NCBI GenBank assembly: GCA_038025085.1 | Contig: CM076153.1 | Coordinates: 7,409,501 to 7,473,500, forward strand | From: Tetragonia tetragonoides | Lineage: Eukaryota; Streptophyta; Magnoliopsida; Caryophyllales; Aizoaceae | DNA: 64,000 bases | Reading direction: 5' to 3' | Part shown: positions 1 to 12,707 of the stretch, in pieces | Position numbering within the stretch: the first letter of the stretch is position 1 | How the letters are laid out: each line of letters begins with the position of its first letter | Made by a program: the position numbers and the translations under genes | Notes under the pieces: model-generated | What the model was told of the DNA's origin: nothing | What the model saw: the letters and a program-made list of their open reading frames with translations, nothing else | Databases searched by the model: none

Positions 1-173
1 AAAGTATATTCTGAGTGATTCAGCATGATGACAGAGACCACATTTTGATGCGCTCAATGCATGCCCTTAGAGAAACAGAAGAAATTCACAGAGATATTGA
101 TCAATATCTTAATTGTTGGAGCCATTTTCAAACTGCAAGTAGTAAGAAAATCGCACAAAGCCAGAGTCCTTAC

Positions 174-1692
174 CAGAATGAGGTCCATCTTTACCATCTG
201 TAACAATGTACTCGTGGCCCTGTGATTCCAGCCATTCTCGTATCCCGAGGGAACCTTCCACACAGCCTACAAAGTTGGGATTCATTGACGCATATTCGTT
301 TGCTTTGTAGAAAACACCAACAATCTTCTTGCTACCAGGAGAAGCCTGTTTTATTAATTGACAGGTAGAAATTAAAGCAGATGTGTTATGCAACACAACC
401 AAAGCCAAAGCCATGTTAGGGTATCATAATCAACATTCACCTCCCCATTTCTTGTATAAATGCCAGCAATAACAAAGTTCTTGATCTCTTTTTCCAAATG
501 ACCTAAGCTACTTGAACCAACTAAACTAACCTCAAAATTTTGCAAAAGTAGTTCTATAAAGAATAAACTCTTAGTTACTACATCATTTTTACTAAGTTAG
601 AGTGGATAACCATGGAGTACAAGTCTAACAGCCATGAAGGTAAGCATGTCACAAGGAAGTTTGAACATTGCAGAGGTTATTAGGCTATTGTACCTTCATT
701 CTCACCAAATAAAACAATGAACCATTCCCATTGACTAATCGTCATTGATAGACTACATTTCGGACTTGTTTCATCCATGATTCTTCTCTACTTTTCGCCC
801 CGGACAAAACATACCTTTTATCGTAATTTGTAACTATCCCTATCATATAGCTGTGGAAATTCTTATAAATTGCTCCACTAACAATACTACATTTTGATAA
901 GGATGAGTACAAGTATAAATCTAGTCCATTAAGGTTCTAAACTTTTATGATAGTAGACTGGATTAGAAAGCTACTGGGACACAATCAACAGTTTGGAAGT
1001 TTATAAACTACATTCACAATGAACTGCATCTAATATATTTGTCCAGCTCTTTAAACCCCCTTATGTACGATTAGTCCACTGTGAAGTGTTAATTGCTTCT
1101 TACGACATAGTTACAGATACAAATAAAAATGCGGATAATCAATAAGGTTATACTAAGACCAGGGTTTGACACTCATGTGCATTGATTTGGCTAGTAAAAA
1201 CTTGTCCACATATCATCAAGGTAGATCAGCTGAACATATTCATCTTCATCAGATTATGTTAAATTATACTAACTTGAATAATGTACTACAAATCAATTTT
1301 TCATCATCAAAGAAAATACAGTAATTCCTAGAGTAAAACAATTAGCTTGGACCCCAATACAATATTTGCAACTTCTCTATCACTAACCCTTCAACTATGA
1401 GTTTGGATCCTCTGCAGTTCCTTCTCTCCATCATTTTCTCTCTTTCTCTCTCCTCCCCAACTCTCCAAACCCCCAAAACCCCCCCTATTTACAAAGGGAA
1501 CAGCAGAGACCGATCCTCGGCTGAAATATATGGTCCCCTTTTAAAAATCAATTTTTTTGAAAAACCCTGAACACATAATCGGAATATTTAACTCCCACTG
1601 AGGCACTGACAAACACAGAACAAAAGGATGTTTCCGATCATTTTTAATTATCTGACACTACCAACAGGATTATAGTGTATGATCGGGCCATG

Positions 1693-1737
<45 letters not shown>

Positions 1738-1963
1738 GTTAAAATTCTGCGATGAAATTGAAATACCAAAAGCATCACACTTTAGTCGAATTAACCCTTT
1801 TAATTCCATAATTTCATAACGATCATCAAAAAAGTCAGTTGATAAGAAAATTGAAGGTGCTTACATGAAAATCCCTTGTGAGAAATGGGGAAATTGAGCT
1901 TGATTTTGTAGAAGAACCCAACATAGCTCTGATGGCAGAAACACTAGCACGCTTCATCGCCAT
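174..1963 (-). CDS. FDH: Mitochondrial formate dehydrogenase, N-terminal part (exons 1-2; rest lies beyond the left edge)
   Basis: NAD-dependent formate dehydrogenase oxidises formate to CO2 in plant mitochondria. Exon 1 (1865-1963) encodes a 33-residue start, [13 protein letters not shown]..., rich in Arg, Ser and Ala and lacking acids until its end, as expected of a mitochondrial presequence and like Arabidopsis FDH. Exon 2 (174-345) continues in phase with [24 protein letters not shown] and [18 protein letters not shown], the conserved start of the mature enzyme. Splice sites fit: donor GTAAGC after 1865, acceptor CAG before 345, donor GTAAGG after 174. Intron 1 is 1519 bp and contains a long poly-A run (about 1696-1733) and a CT-rich stretch near 1420-1460. 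The catalytic and NAD-binding exons are not in the window. Identity is secure from family knowledge; only about 91 residues are visible. Confidence 0.93.
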
Positions 1964-2924
1964 TTTTTCCTTTTTTTCTCTCTCTCTCTTTCTCTCTCAA
2001 CTCTCAATAACTCAAACTCAAGTAAAAAACTAGAAAGTGGGGCGTTACAATTTATTGAGAGTAGAAATTAGAGGAAAGAGAGTGACATGATTCTGATATT
2101 TGATGCCAAATTGGATAGCGCCTCTTTCACGTGACGCGACTTTTTGGTGAGGGCATTCACGTGTAATTTCATATTTGGCAGCCATTGGCGAATAGCAATC
2201 AAAATTGGTGATGATTATGAATTATGATATGATGGCGTATAATTAAAACCGGATTTTGCTTTGGGTTTTTGGCATTTGGGCTGGTGTTATATTGTGCAAA
2301 GTATCCCGTGATTTTGTGAAGTCTCTACTTTTTGAGTGTGTTTAGTTGACCACCTAATTTTGTGTAGTCTTGTCTAAGGTAGGTTAGGACTGAGGATGCT
2401 CACTTCTTCACTCTCTCATAGTCACCTGATCACCATCCGTTATACGCCTACAACTACACAGACCGAATTAAAGGGATGCAAATGCAATGTCTCTACTAGC
2501 GTCACTTATATAACTTGGATGGATCATGGATCTAATGAGGCTTGTAATTGAAGATGGTTTCGTGTCGTGCTCGTGTCGTGCCTTCGTGCTTTGTAACAGT
2601 GTCGTGTCGTGTCGTGTCGATAATTATCGTGCTTCGTTCCGTGTCGTGCCCCTAAACGACATTATTTGTTACATTATACTTCTACTTATTATGATTAGTT
2701 ATACTTTAAACTTTGTTCTATATTTGACCGAGTGCTTAATAAACGATTATTAGCCTTTTATTAATAAACTTGAGAATATTTTTTTATAAGGTTCTTCTAC
2801 CAAATATTATCATAGTAGATTATGGATGGAACTGAACTAAGCACATCCAAAATTTATTAAAACAAAATATGAGTGGCCCATGTCCCATATCCCAGCGCCC
2901 AGGGCGCATTATATCCATATCTCA
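1964..2924. other. FDH upstream region and left flank of satellite array 1
   Basis: A CT-rich run follows the FDH start (about 1971-2000, probably 5' UTR). A simple stretch built from GTCGTG units lies at about 2565-2660, and AT-rich DNA leads up to the array. No gene is seen. Similar GTCGTG-rich DNA flanks array 2 near 36,070-36,130. Confidence 0.5.
2128..2163 (-). promoter_or_regulatory. Two G-boxes upstream of FDH
   Basis: Two CACGTG hexamers, at 2128-2133 and 2158-2163, lie 165-200 bp upstream of the FDH start codon. The first is followed by ACGCG. G-boxes and ABRE-like sites bind bZIP/bHLH factors, and plant FDH is known to be stress-inducible. A regulatory role here is inferred from spacing and motif only. 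Confidence 0.45.
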
Positions 2925-5900
2925 TGGGTGAAATCGGAGTTCAGGGGCTCGGATGACTGTCCCGAGATACAAGAGGTCCTTTAGAGTGACGATAAACTCC
3001 CTGGAGAAGTTTGGGCCAAAACGGAAATCGAGTTTGGGGTCGGAAACCGAAAATCAAAGGCTATAATCCACGTTTTTTGGGCTTCCGGGAGACCTGGAAC
3101 GAAAGGGGTTATTTTCGCACAACATCGCAGGGGATACCCTTAGGGAACATAAAAGTCCCTCGAGGTCTATTGTCGGGTCCCTTATAGGCTTGTAAAGGCG
3201 TTTTTACAGTACACCAATGTAAGGGGCGGAATACGGAAGGAATGGATGATATTGAAGTTCAGGGATCCGTATGACTCTCCCGGGGCACCGAGGGTCCTCT
3301 AGGATCATGATAGACCCCCCGGAGAAGTTTGGACGAAAATGACACTCGGGCCCCAGGAAGCTGAAAATGAAGGTTATTATCCACATTTTTTTGGCCTCCG
3401 AGAGGCCCCGAAACGAAGATGGATATTTTTGCACCATATCGCACGAAACACCCCTAGGGGACATGGGAGACCCTCAGGGTCCCCTATGCAGTCCCTAATA
3501 GGCTTGTAAGTGCGTTTTTACGGTACACCACTGTAATGGCCGAAATACCGAAGGAATAGGTGATATTGAAGTTCGGGGATCCGGATGACCCTCCTGGGGC
3601 ACCGAGGGTCCTCTAGGATCATGATAGACCCCCCGGAAACGTTTGGGGTAAAATGACACCCGGACCCCCGGAACCGGAAAATGAAGGTTATTATCCACTT
3701 TTTTTGGGCCTCCAAGAGGCCCCAGAACGAAATTGGATATTTCCGTATCATATCGCAAGAAACACCCCTAGTGGACATGGGAGGCCCACGGGGTCGCTTA
3801 TGCAATCCCTGATAAAAGACGTTTTCACGGTCACCAATGTAAGGGCCGAAATATCGAAGAAATGGGTGATATTGAAGTTCGGGGATCCGGGTGATCCTCT
3901 CGGGGCACCGAGTGTCCTCTAGGATCATGATAGACCCCTGGAGAAATTTGGGGGAAAATGACACCCGGGTCCCCGGAAGCCGAAAATGAAGGTTATTATC
4001 CACATTTTTTGGGCCTCCGGGAGACCCCATAACGAAGATGGATATTTTCCACTATATCACACGAAACACCCCTAGGGGACATGGGAGGCCCTCGGGGTCG
4101 CTTATGCAGTCCCTAATAGGCCTGTAAAGGCGTTTTTAAAGTACACCAATGTAAGGGCTGAAATACCGAAAGAATGGGTGATATTGAAGTTCGGGGATCC
4201 GAATGACCCTCCCCAGACACCGAGGGTCCTCTAGGACCATGATAGACCCCCCGGAGAAGCTTGGGCGAAAATGACACCCGAGCCCTCAGAAGCAGAAAAT
4301 GAATGTTATTATCCACATTTTTTGGGCCTGAGGCCCCGGAACAAAGTAAAATATTTTCGCACAATATCGCACGAAACACCCCTAGTAGACATGGGAAGCC
4401 CTCGGGGTCGCTTTGTGCAGTCCCTGATAGGTTTGTAACGGCGTTTTTACGGTACACCAATGTAAGGGCCTAATTACCGAAGAAATGGGTGATATTGAAG
4501 TTCGGGGTTCCAGATGACCCTCCTCGGGCACCGAGGGTCCTCTAATATCATGATAGACCCCCCTCCGGAGAAGTTTGGGCAAAAATGACTCCAGGGCCCC
4601 CGCAAGCCGAAAATGAAGGTTATTGTCCACATTTTTTGGGCCTCCGAGAGGCCTCGTAACGAAGATGGTATTTTTCGCACCATATTGCACGAAACACCCC
4701 TAGGGGACATGAGAGGCCCTCGGAGTCGCTTATGAAATCCCTGATAGGCATGTAAGGGCGTTTTTACGGTACACACCAATGTAAGGGCCGAAATACCGAA
4801 GGAACGGGTGATATTGAAGTTCGGGGAACCGGATGACCCTCACGAGGCACCGAGGGTACTCTAGGTTCATGATAGACCCCCCAGAGAAGTTTGAGCGAAA
4901 ATGACACCTCGGCCCCCGGAAGCCGAAAATGAAGGTTATTATCTACATTTTTTGGGCTTCCGAGAGGCCCCAAAACGAAGTTGGATATTTTCGCACCAAA
5001 TCACACGAAACACCCCTAAGGGACATGGGAGGCCCTCGGGGTCGCTTATACATCCCATTATAGGCTTGTAAAGGCGTTTATACGGTACACCAATGTAAGG
5101 GCCGAAATACCGAAAGAATGGGTGATTATGAAGTTCGGGGATTCGGATGACCCTCCCGGGACACCGAGGGTCCTCTAGGACCATGATAGACACCCCAGAG
5201 AAGTTTGGGCGAAAATGACACTCGGGCCCCGGAAGCCAAAAATGAAGGTTATTATCCACATTTTTTGGGCCTCCAGGAGGCCCCGGAACGAATTTGGATA
5301 TTTTTGCACCATATCGCAGGAAATACCCCTAGTGGAAATGGGAGTCCCTCGGGGACACTTATATTGTCTTTGATAGGCTTATAAAGACGTTTTTACGGTA
5401 CACCAATGTAAGGGCCGAAATACTGAAGAAATGGGTGATATTGAAGTTCGGGGTCCGAATGACCATCTCGGGACACCGAGGGTACTCTAGCTAGGATCAT
5501 GATAGACCCCCCCCCCCAGAGAAGTTTGGGCAAAAATGACACCCGAGCCCCCAGAAGCCGAAAATAAAGGTTATTATCCACATTTTTTGGGCCTCCGGGA
5601 GGCCTTGAAACGAAGATGGATATTTTTGCACCATATCGCACCAAACATACCTGGGGACATGGGAGGCCCTCGTGGTCGCTTATGCTGTCCCTGATAGGCT
5701 TGTAAATGCGTTTTTACGGTACACCAATGTAAGGGCCGAAATATCGAAGGAATGGGTGATATTGAAGTTCGGGGATCCAGATGACCCTCTCGGGGCACCG
5801 AGGGTCCTCTAGGATCATGATAGACTCCCCGGAGAAGTTTGGGCGAAAATGACACCCGGCCCCCGGAAGCCGAAAATGAAGGTTATTATCCACAATTTTT

Positions 5901-8900
5901 GGGCCTCCGGGAGGCCCCGAAACGAAGATGGATATTTTTGCACCATATCGCACGAAACACCCCTAGTGGACATGGGAGGACCTCGGGTCGCTTATGCAGT
6001 CCCTGATAGGCTTGTAAATGCGTTTTTACGGTACACCATTGTAAGGGCCGAAATACCGAAGGCATGGGTGATATTGAAGTTCGGGGATCCGAATGATCCT
6101 TCGGGGACACCGAGGGTCCTCTAAGATCATGATAGACCCCATGGAGAAGTTTGGGCGAAAATGACACTGGCCCCCCGAAGCCGAATATGAAGGTTATTAT
6201 CCACAGTTTTTGGGCCTCCGGGAGGCCCCGGAACGAAGTTGGATATTTTCGCACCATGTCGCACGAAACACCACTAGATTTTATGGGAGGTCCTCAGAGT
6301 CGCTTATGCTGTCCCTAATAGGTTGTAAATGGGTTTTTACGGTACACCAATGTAAAGGCCGAAATACCGAAGAAATAGGTGATATTGAATTCCGGGGATC
6401 CGAATGACCATCCCGGGGCACCGAGGGTCCTCTAGCATCATGATAGACCCCCCGGAGAAGATTAGGCAAGGATGACATGCGGGCCCCCGGAAGCTGAAAA
6501 TGAAGGTTATTATCCACATTTTTTGGGCCTCTGAGAGGCCCCAGAACGAATATAAATGTTTTCGCACCATTTTCGACGAAAAAGTGCCATGTTAGGCCCT
6601 CGGGGTCGCTTATGTAGTCCTTGATAGGCCAGTAAGGGCGTTTTTACGGTACACCAACGTAAGGACTGAAATACCGAAGGAATGGGTGATATTGAAGTTC
6701 GGGGATCCGGATGACCCTCCCGGGGCAGCGAGGGTCCTCTAGGACAATGATAGACCCCCCAAAGAAGTTTGGGCGAAAATGACACCCGGGCAACCGGAAG
6801 CCAAAAATGAAGGTTATTATCCACATTTTATAGGCCTCCGGGAGGCCCCGGAAACGAAGTTGGATATTTACGCACCATATCGCACGAAACACCCCTAATT
6901 GACATGGGAGGCCTTTACGGTCGCTTATGCAGTCCCTAATAGGCTTGTAAAGGCGTTTTACGGTACACCAATGTAAGGGCCGAAATATCGAAGGAATGGG
7001 TGATATTGAAGTTCGGGTATCCAGATGACCCACTCGGGGCACCGAGGGTCCTCTAGGATCATGATAGACTCCCCGGAGAAGTTTGGGCGAAAATGCCACC
7101 CGGGCCCCCGGTAGCCGAAAATGAATGTTATTATCCACATTTTTTGGGCCTCCAGGAGGCCCCGGAACGAAGTTGCATATTTTTGCACCATATCGCACGA
7201 AACACCCCTACTGGACATGGGAGGACCTCGGGTCGCTTATGCAGTCCCTGATAGGCATGTAAATGCGTTTTTACGGTACACCACTGAAAGGGCCGAAATA
7301 CCGAAGGAATGGGTGATATTGAAGTTCGGGGATCCGAATGATCCTCCCGGGGCACCGTGGATCCTCTAGGATCATGATAGACTCCCCGGACAAATTTGGG
7401 CGAAAATGACACCCGGGCCCCCGGAAGCCAAAAATGAAGGTTATTATCCACATTTTTTAGGCCTCCCTGAGGCGCCGGGACGAATATGGATATTTTTGCA
7501 CCATATCGCACGAAACACCCCTAGTGGACATGAGAGGCTCTCGGGGTCGCTTATGTAGTCCCTGATAGGCTTGTAAATGCGGTACACCATTGTAAGGGCC
7601 GAAATACCGAAGTAATGGGTGACATTGAAGTTCGGGGATCCGGGTGATCCTCCCGGGGCACCGAGGGTCCTCTAGGATCATGATAGATCCCCCAGAGAAG
7701 TTTGGGCGAAAATGACACCCGGGCCCCGGGAAGCCAAAAATGAATGTTGTTATCCACATTTTTTGGGCCTCCGGGAGGCCCCGAAACGAAGATGGATATT
7801 TTCACACCATTTCGCATGAAACATCCCTGTGGACATGGGAGGCCCTCGGGGTCGCTTATGTAGTCCATGATAGGACTGTAAGGGCGTTTTTACGGTACAC
7901 CAACGTAAGGACTGAAATACTGAAGGAATGGGTGATATTGAAGTTCCGGGATCCGGATGACCCTCGTGGGACACAGAGGGTCCTCTAGGACCTTGATAGA
8001 CCCCATGGAGAAGTTGGCGAAAATGACACTGGGCGCCCCGAAGCCGAATATAAAGGTTATTATCCAAATTTTTTGGGCCTCCGGGAGGCCCCGGAACGAA
8101 TTTGGATATTTTCGCACCATATCGCACGAAACACCACAAGAGCTCATGGGAAACCCTCGGAGTCGCTTATGCTGTCCCTGATAGGTTGTAAATGCGTTTT
8201 TATTGTACACCAATGTAAAGGCCGAAATACCGAAGAAATGGGTGATATTGAATTCCGGGGATCCGAATGACCATCCCGGGGCACCGAGGGTCCTGTAGGA
8301 TCATGATAGACCCCCCGGAGAAGATTAGGCAAAAATAACACACGGGCCCTCGGAAGCTGAAAATGAAGGTTATTATCCACATTTTTTTGTCCTCTGAGAG
8401 GCCCTGGAACGAATATAGATATTTTCGCACCATTTCCCACGAAACACCCTTAGGGGACATGTTAGGTCCTCGGGGTCGCTTATGTAGTCCCTAATAGACA
8501 AGTAAGGGCGTTTTTAAGGTACACCAACGTAAGGACCGAAATACCGAAGCAATGGGTGATATTGATGTTCAGGGATCCGGATGACCCTCCCAGGGCAACG
8601 AGGTTCCTCTAGGACAATGATAGACCCCCCGGAGAAGTTTGGGCGAAAATGACACTCGGGCCACCGGAAGCCGAAAATGAAGGTTATTATCCACATTTTA
8701 TAGGCCTCCGGGAGGCCCCGAAACGAAGTTGGATATTTACGCACCATATCGCACGAAACACCCCTAATTGACATGGGAGGCCCTTAGGGTCGCTTATGCA
8801 GTCCCTGATAGGCTTGTACAGGCGTTTTTACGGTACACCAATGTAAGGGCCGAAATATCGAAGGAATGGGTGATATTGAAGTTCGGGGATCCGGATGACC

Positions 8901-11900
8901 CACTTGGGGCACCGAGGGTCCTCTAAGATCATGATAGACTCCTCGGAGAAGTTTGGGCGAAAACAACACCCAAGCCCCCGGAAGCCGAAAATGAATGTTA
9001 TTATCCACATTTTTTGGGCCTCCGGGAGGCCCCGGAACGAAGTTGCATATTTTTGCACCATATCGCATGAAACACCCCCAATGGACATGGGAGGACCTCG
9101 GGGTCGCTTATGTAGTCCCTGATAGGCCTGCAAGGTCGTTGTTACTGTACACCAACGTAAGGATCGAAATACCGAAAGAATGGGTGATAATGAAGTTCGG
9201 GGATTCGGATGACCCTCCCGGGACACCGAGGGTCCTCTAGGACCATGATTGACACCCTAGAGAAGTTTGGGCGAAAATGACAGTCGGGCCCCAGAAGCCA
9301 AAAAAGAAGGTTATTATCCACATTTTTTTGGACCTTCGGGAGGCCCCGTAATGAATTTGGATATTTTCGCACCATATCACAGGAAACACCCCTAGTGGAC
9401 ATGGGAGTCCCTCGGGGACACTTATGTTGTCCCTGATAGTCTTGTAAAGGCGTTTTTACGGTACACTAATGTAAGGGCTGAAATACTAAAGAAATGGGTG
9501 ATATTGAAGTTCGGGGATCCGAATGACCATACCGGGGCACCGAGTGTACTCTTGTATCATGATAGACCCCCCGGAGAAGATTAGGCGAAAATGGTACATG
9601 GGCTCCCGGAAGCCGAAAATGAAGGTTATTATCTACATTTTTTGGGCCTCCGAGAGGCCCCGGAACGAAAATAGATATTTTCGCACCATTTCGCGTGAAA
9701 CACCCGTAGGGGAAATGTGAGGCCCTCGGGGTCGCTTATGTAGTCCCTGATAGGCCAGTAAGGGTGTTTTTACGGTACACCTGCCTAAGAACCGAAATAC
9801 CGAAGGAATGGGTGATATTGAAGTTCGGGGATCCGGATGACCCTCCCGGGGCACCGAGAGTCATTTTGGACAATGATAGACCTCCCCGGAGAAGTTTCAA
9901 GAAAATGACACCCGGGCCACCGGAAGCCGAAAATGAAGGTTATTATGCACATTTTTTGGGCCTCCGGGAGGCCCCAAAACGAAGTTGGATATTTTCGTAC
10001 CTTATCGCACGAAACACCCCTAATGGACATGGGAGACCCTTGGGGTCGCTTATGTCCCCTATAGGCTTGTAAAGGCGTTTTTACGGTACACCAATGTAAG
10101 GGCCGAAATATCGAAGGAATGAGTGATATTGAAGTTCGGGGATCCGGATGACCCTCTCGGGGCACCGAGGGTCCTCTAGGATCATGATAGACTCCCCGGA
10201 GAAGTTTGGGCAAAAATGACACCGGGGCCCTTGGAAGCCGAAAATGAAGGTTATTATCCACATTTTTTGGGTCTCCCTGTGACCCTGGAACGAATATGGA
10301 TATTTTCGCATCATATCGCACGAAACACCCCTAGGGAAATGGGAGGCCTTTGGGGTCGCTTATGTAGTCCCTAATAGGCCTGTAAGGGCGTTTTTACGGT
10401 ACACCAAAGTAAGGACCGATATACCGAAGGAATGGGTGATATTGAAATTCAAGGATCCGATGACCCTCCCGGGGCAACGAGGGTCCTCTAGGATCTTGAT
10501 AAACCCCCCGGAGAAGTTTGGGCAAAAATGACACCCGGGCCTCCTAACGCCGAAAATGAAGGTTATTATCCACATTTTGTTGGGCCTCCGGGAGGCCAAG
10601 GAACGAAAATTGATATATTCGCACCATATCGCACGAAACACCCCTAGGGGACATGGGGGGCCCTCGGGGTCGCATGTAGTCCCTAATAGGCCTGTAAGGG
10701 AGTTTTTTGTGTACACCAACGTAAGGACCCAAATACCGAAGGAATGAGTGATATTGAAGTTCGGGGATGCGGATGACCCTCTCGGGGCACCGAGGGTTCT
10801 CTAGGATCATGATAGACCGCCCGGAGAAGTTTGGGCAAAAATGACACCCGGAAGCCGAAAATGAAGGTTATTATCCACAATTTTTGGGCCTCCGAGAGAC
10901 ACCGTAACGAAGATTGATATTTTCGCACCTTATCGCATAAAACACCTCTAGGTGACATGGGAGGCCCTTGGGGTCACTTATGTAGTACCTAATAGGCATG
11001 TAAGGGCGTTTTTACGGTTGCACCAACGTATGGACCGAAATCTTGAAGGAATTGTTGATATTGAAGTTCGGGGATTCGGATGAACCTTTGGGCACCGAGG
11101 GTCCTCTAGGATCATGATAGACTCTTCGGAGAAGTTTAGCCTAAAATCACACCCGAGCCCCTGAAAGACGAAAATGAAGGTTATTATCCACATTTTTTGT
11201 GGCTCCTGGAGGCCCCGGAATGAAGTTGGATATTTTTTAACCATATCGCACAAACACCCCTAGGGGACATGTGAGGCCCTCGGGGTCACTTATGCAGTCC
11301 CTGATAGGCTTGTAAAGACCTTTTTACGGTACACCAATGTAAGGGCCGAAATACCGAAGGAATGGGTGATATTAAAGTTCATGGATCCGGATGACCCTCC
11401 CTGGGTATCGAGGGTCCTCTATAATCATGATAGACCCCAAGAGAAGTTTGGGCAAAAATGACACTCGGGCGCCCGGAAGCCAAAAATGAAGGTTATTATC
11501 GTCGTTTTTTGTCCTCCGGGAGGCCCCGGAAGGAAGATAGACGCACCATATCGCACGAAACACCCCTAGGGAACATGGGAGGCCCTTGGGGTCACTTATG
11601 CAGTCCCTGAACGGCTTGGAAGGGCGTTTTATGGGACACTGATGTAAGTGTTGGAACACCAAAGGCATGGGTGATATCAAAGTTCGGGGATCCGAATGAC
11701 CCTCTCGAGGCACCGAGGGTCCTCTAGGGTCATGATAGACCCCCCGAAAAAGTTTGGGCAAATTGACACCGGGGCCCCGTGAAGCCGAAAATGAAGGCTA
11801 ATCTACGGTTTTTAAACTTCCGGGAGGCCTTGAAACGAAGGTGAGTTTTTTACACCATATAGCACGAAACACCCCTAGTGGACATGGGAGGTCCTTGGAG

Positions 11901-12113
11901 TCCCTTATCCGGTCCCTAATAGGTCTGAAAGGGTGTTTTACGGTAAACTAGTGTAAGAGTCGGAACACCAATGGCATAGGTGATATCGAAGTTCGGGGAT
12001 CCGAAGATCCTCTAGGGTCATGTGGAGAAGTTTGGACAAAAATGACACTCAAGCCCTGAGAAGCGGAAAATGAATGCTATAATCCACGATTTTGAGCTTC
12101 CATAAGGCTCCAC
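2925..12113 (+). repeat. Satellite array 1: about 29-30 copies of a ~312-bp unit
   Basis: The landmark GTACACC recurs at 3209, 3523, ~3829, 4141, 4452, 4769, 5085, 5398, 5719, 6031, 6342 and 6649, a spacing of 306-321 bp that continues to about 11.9 kb. Each unit carries GGTGATATTGAAGTTCGGGG, a BamHI-like GGATCC in most copies, ATCATGATAGACCCCCC, GGTTATTATCCACATTTTTT and CGCACGAAACACCCCTA. Copies diverge by scattered substitutions and small indels. Open frames of 60-200 codons on both strands arise because 312 is a multiple of three and contain nothing recognisable, so I do not call genes. The outermost units (2.93-3.2 kb and about 11.6-12.1 kb) are of a different variant from the core, and the last is internally deleted near 12,000. 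Confidence 0.97.
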
Positions 12114-12707
12114 ATGTAGTATAGTTCCCCTTGGGCTTTTAGGTACGTATTTTTGCTGTTTTCAAAAGGTCCCCAACGTGAATAGGTAATGCGCTGATCA
12201 GTCTAGTAGTTTCCGCATCCGCGTATCCGATCTAAAAATCCGATATTATATTATCTTTAAAAGCAGATATTCGAAATTTTGAATACGGACTTAGATACCA
12301 TTTTCCAAAAGTTTTTGGATATCAGAAAATAAAATTACGAAATATTTGGCTCACGTTTTCGAAGTCTTAGACACAAAATAGAATAAATAAATAATAAATA
12401 TATTTTCGGATAGCGGATATCCGACTTTCCGAATGCGAAATTCCGGATATTACTGAGCAATTGACACTACATGAAAACAAGTTTGCCTAGCCCATTTATA
12501 AGTGCTACTACATCTGAGGAATGGATACTTATCCATTACAAGACACTGGTGTATGTGTATCCTGCCACATTGTTTATTATCAAACCGCAGTAAACAAAAC
12601 AAGTCACAAACTACTCAGTATATAATGCATTGGACTCTTAAGGATGTAAGGCCAAGAAATTGAGAATCAAAGCCAAGCAAACACAACAAGATAAGTAGAT
12701 AACTAAT
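12114..12707. other. Right flank of array 1 and 3' region of the VWA gene
   Basis: After the last degraded satellite unit comes an AT-rich stretch (12,200-12,460) with several copies of GGATATCCGA/TATCCGAT-like words in both orientations. It looks like a degenerate dispersed repeat. From about 12,480 it is plausible 3' UTR of the neighbouring minus-strand gene. No coding evidence. Confidence 0.4.

Noticed and set aside
2925..12113. Dozens of overlapping open frames of 60-196 codons on both strands
   Set aside because: They recur with the 312-bp satellite period, which is divisible by three, show the same text in shifted frames, lack any domain and have no splice or start context.
2925..12113. 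CRISPR-like or other spaced-repeat array
   Set aside because: Units are contiguous tandem satellite copies with no unique spacers, in a plant nuclear context.
12185..12220. CTAGT near the right end of array 1 as a Helitron terminus
   Set aside because: No adequate hairpin precedes it and no matching 5' end was found on the other side of array 1.
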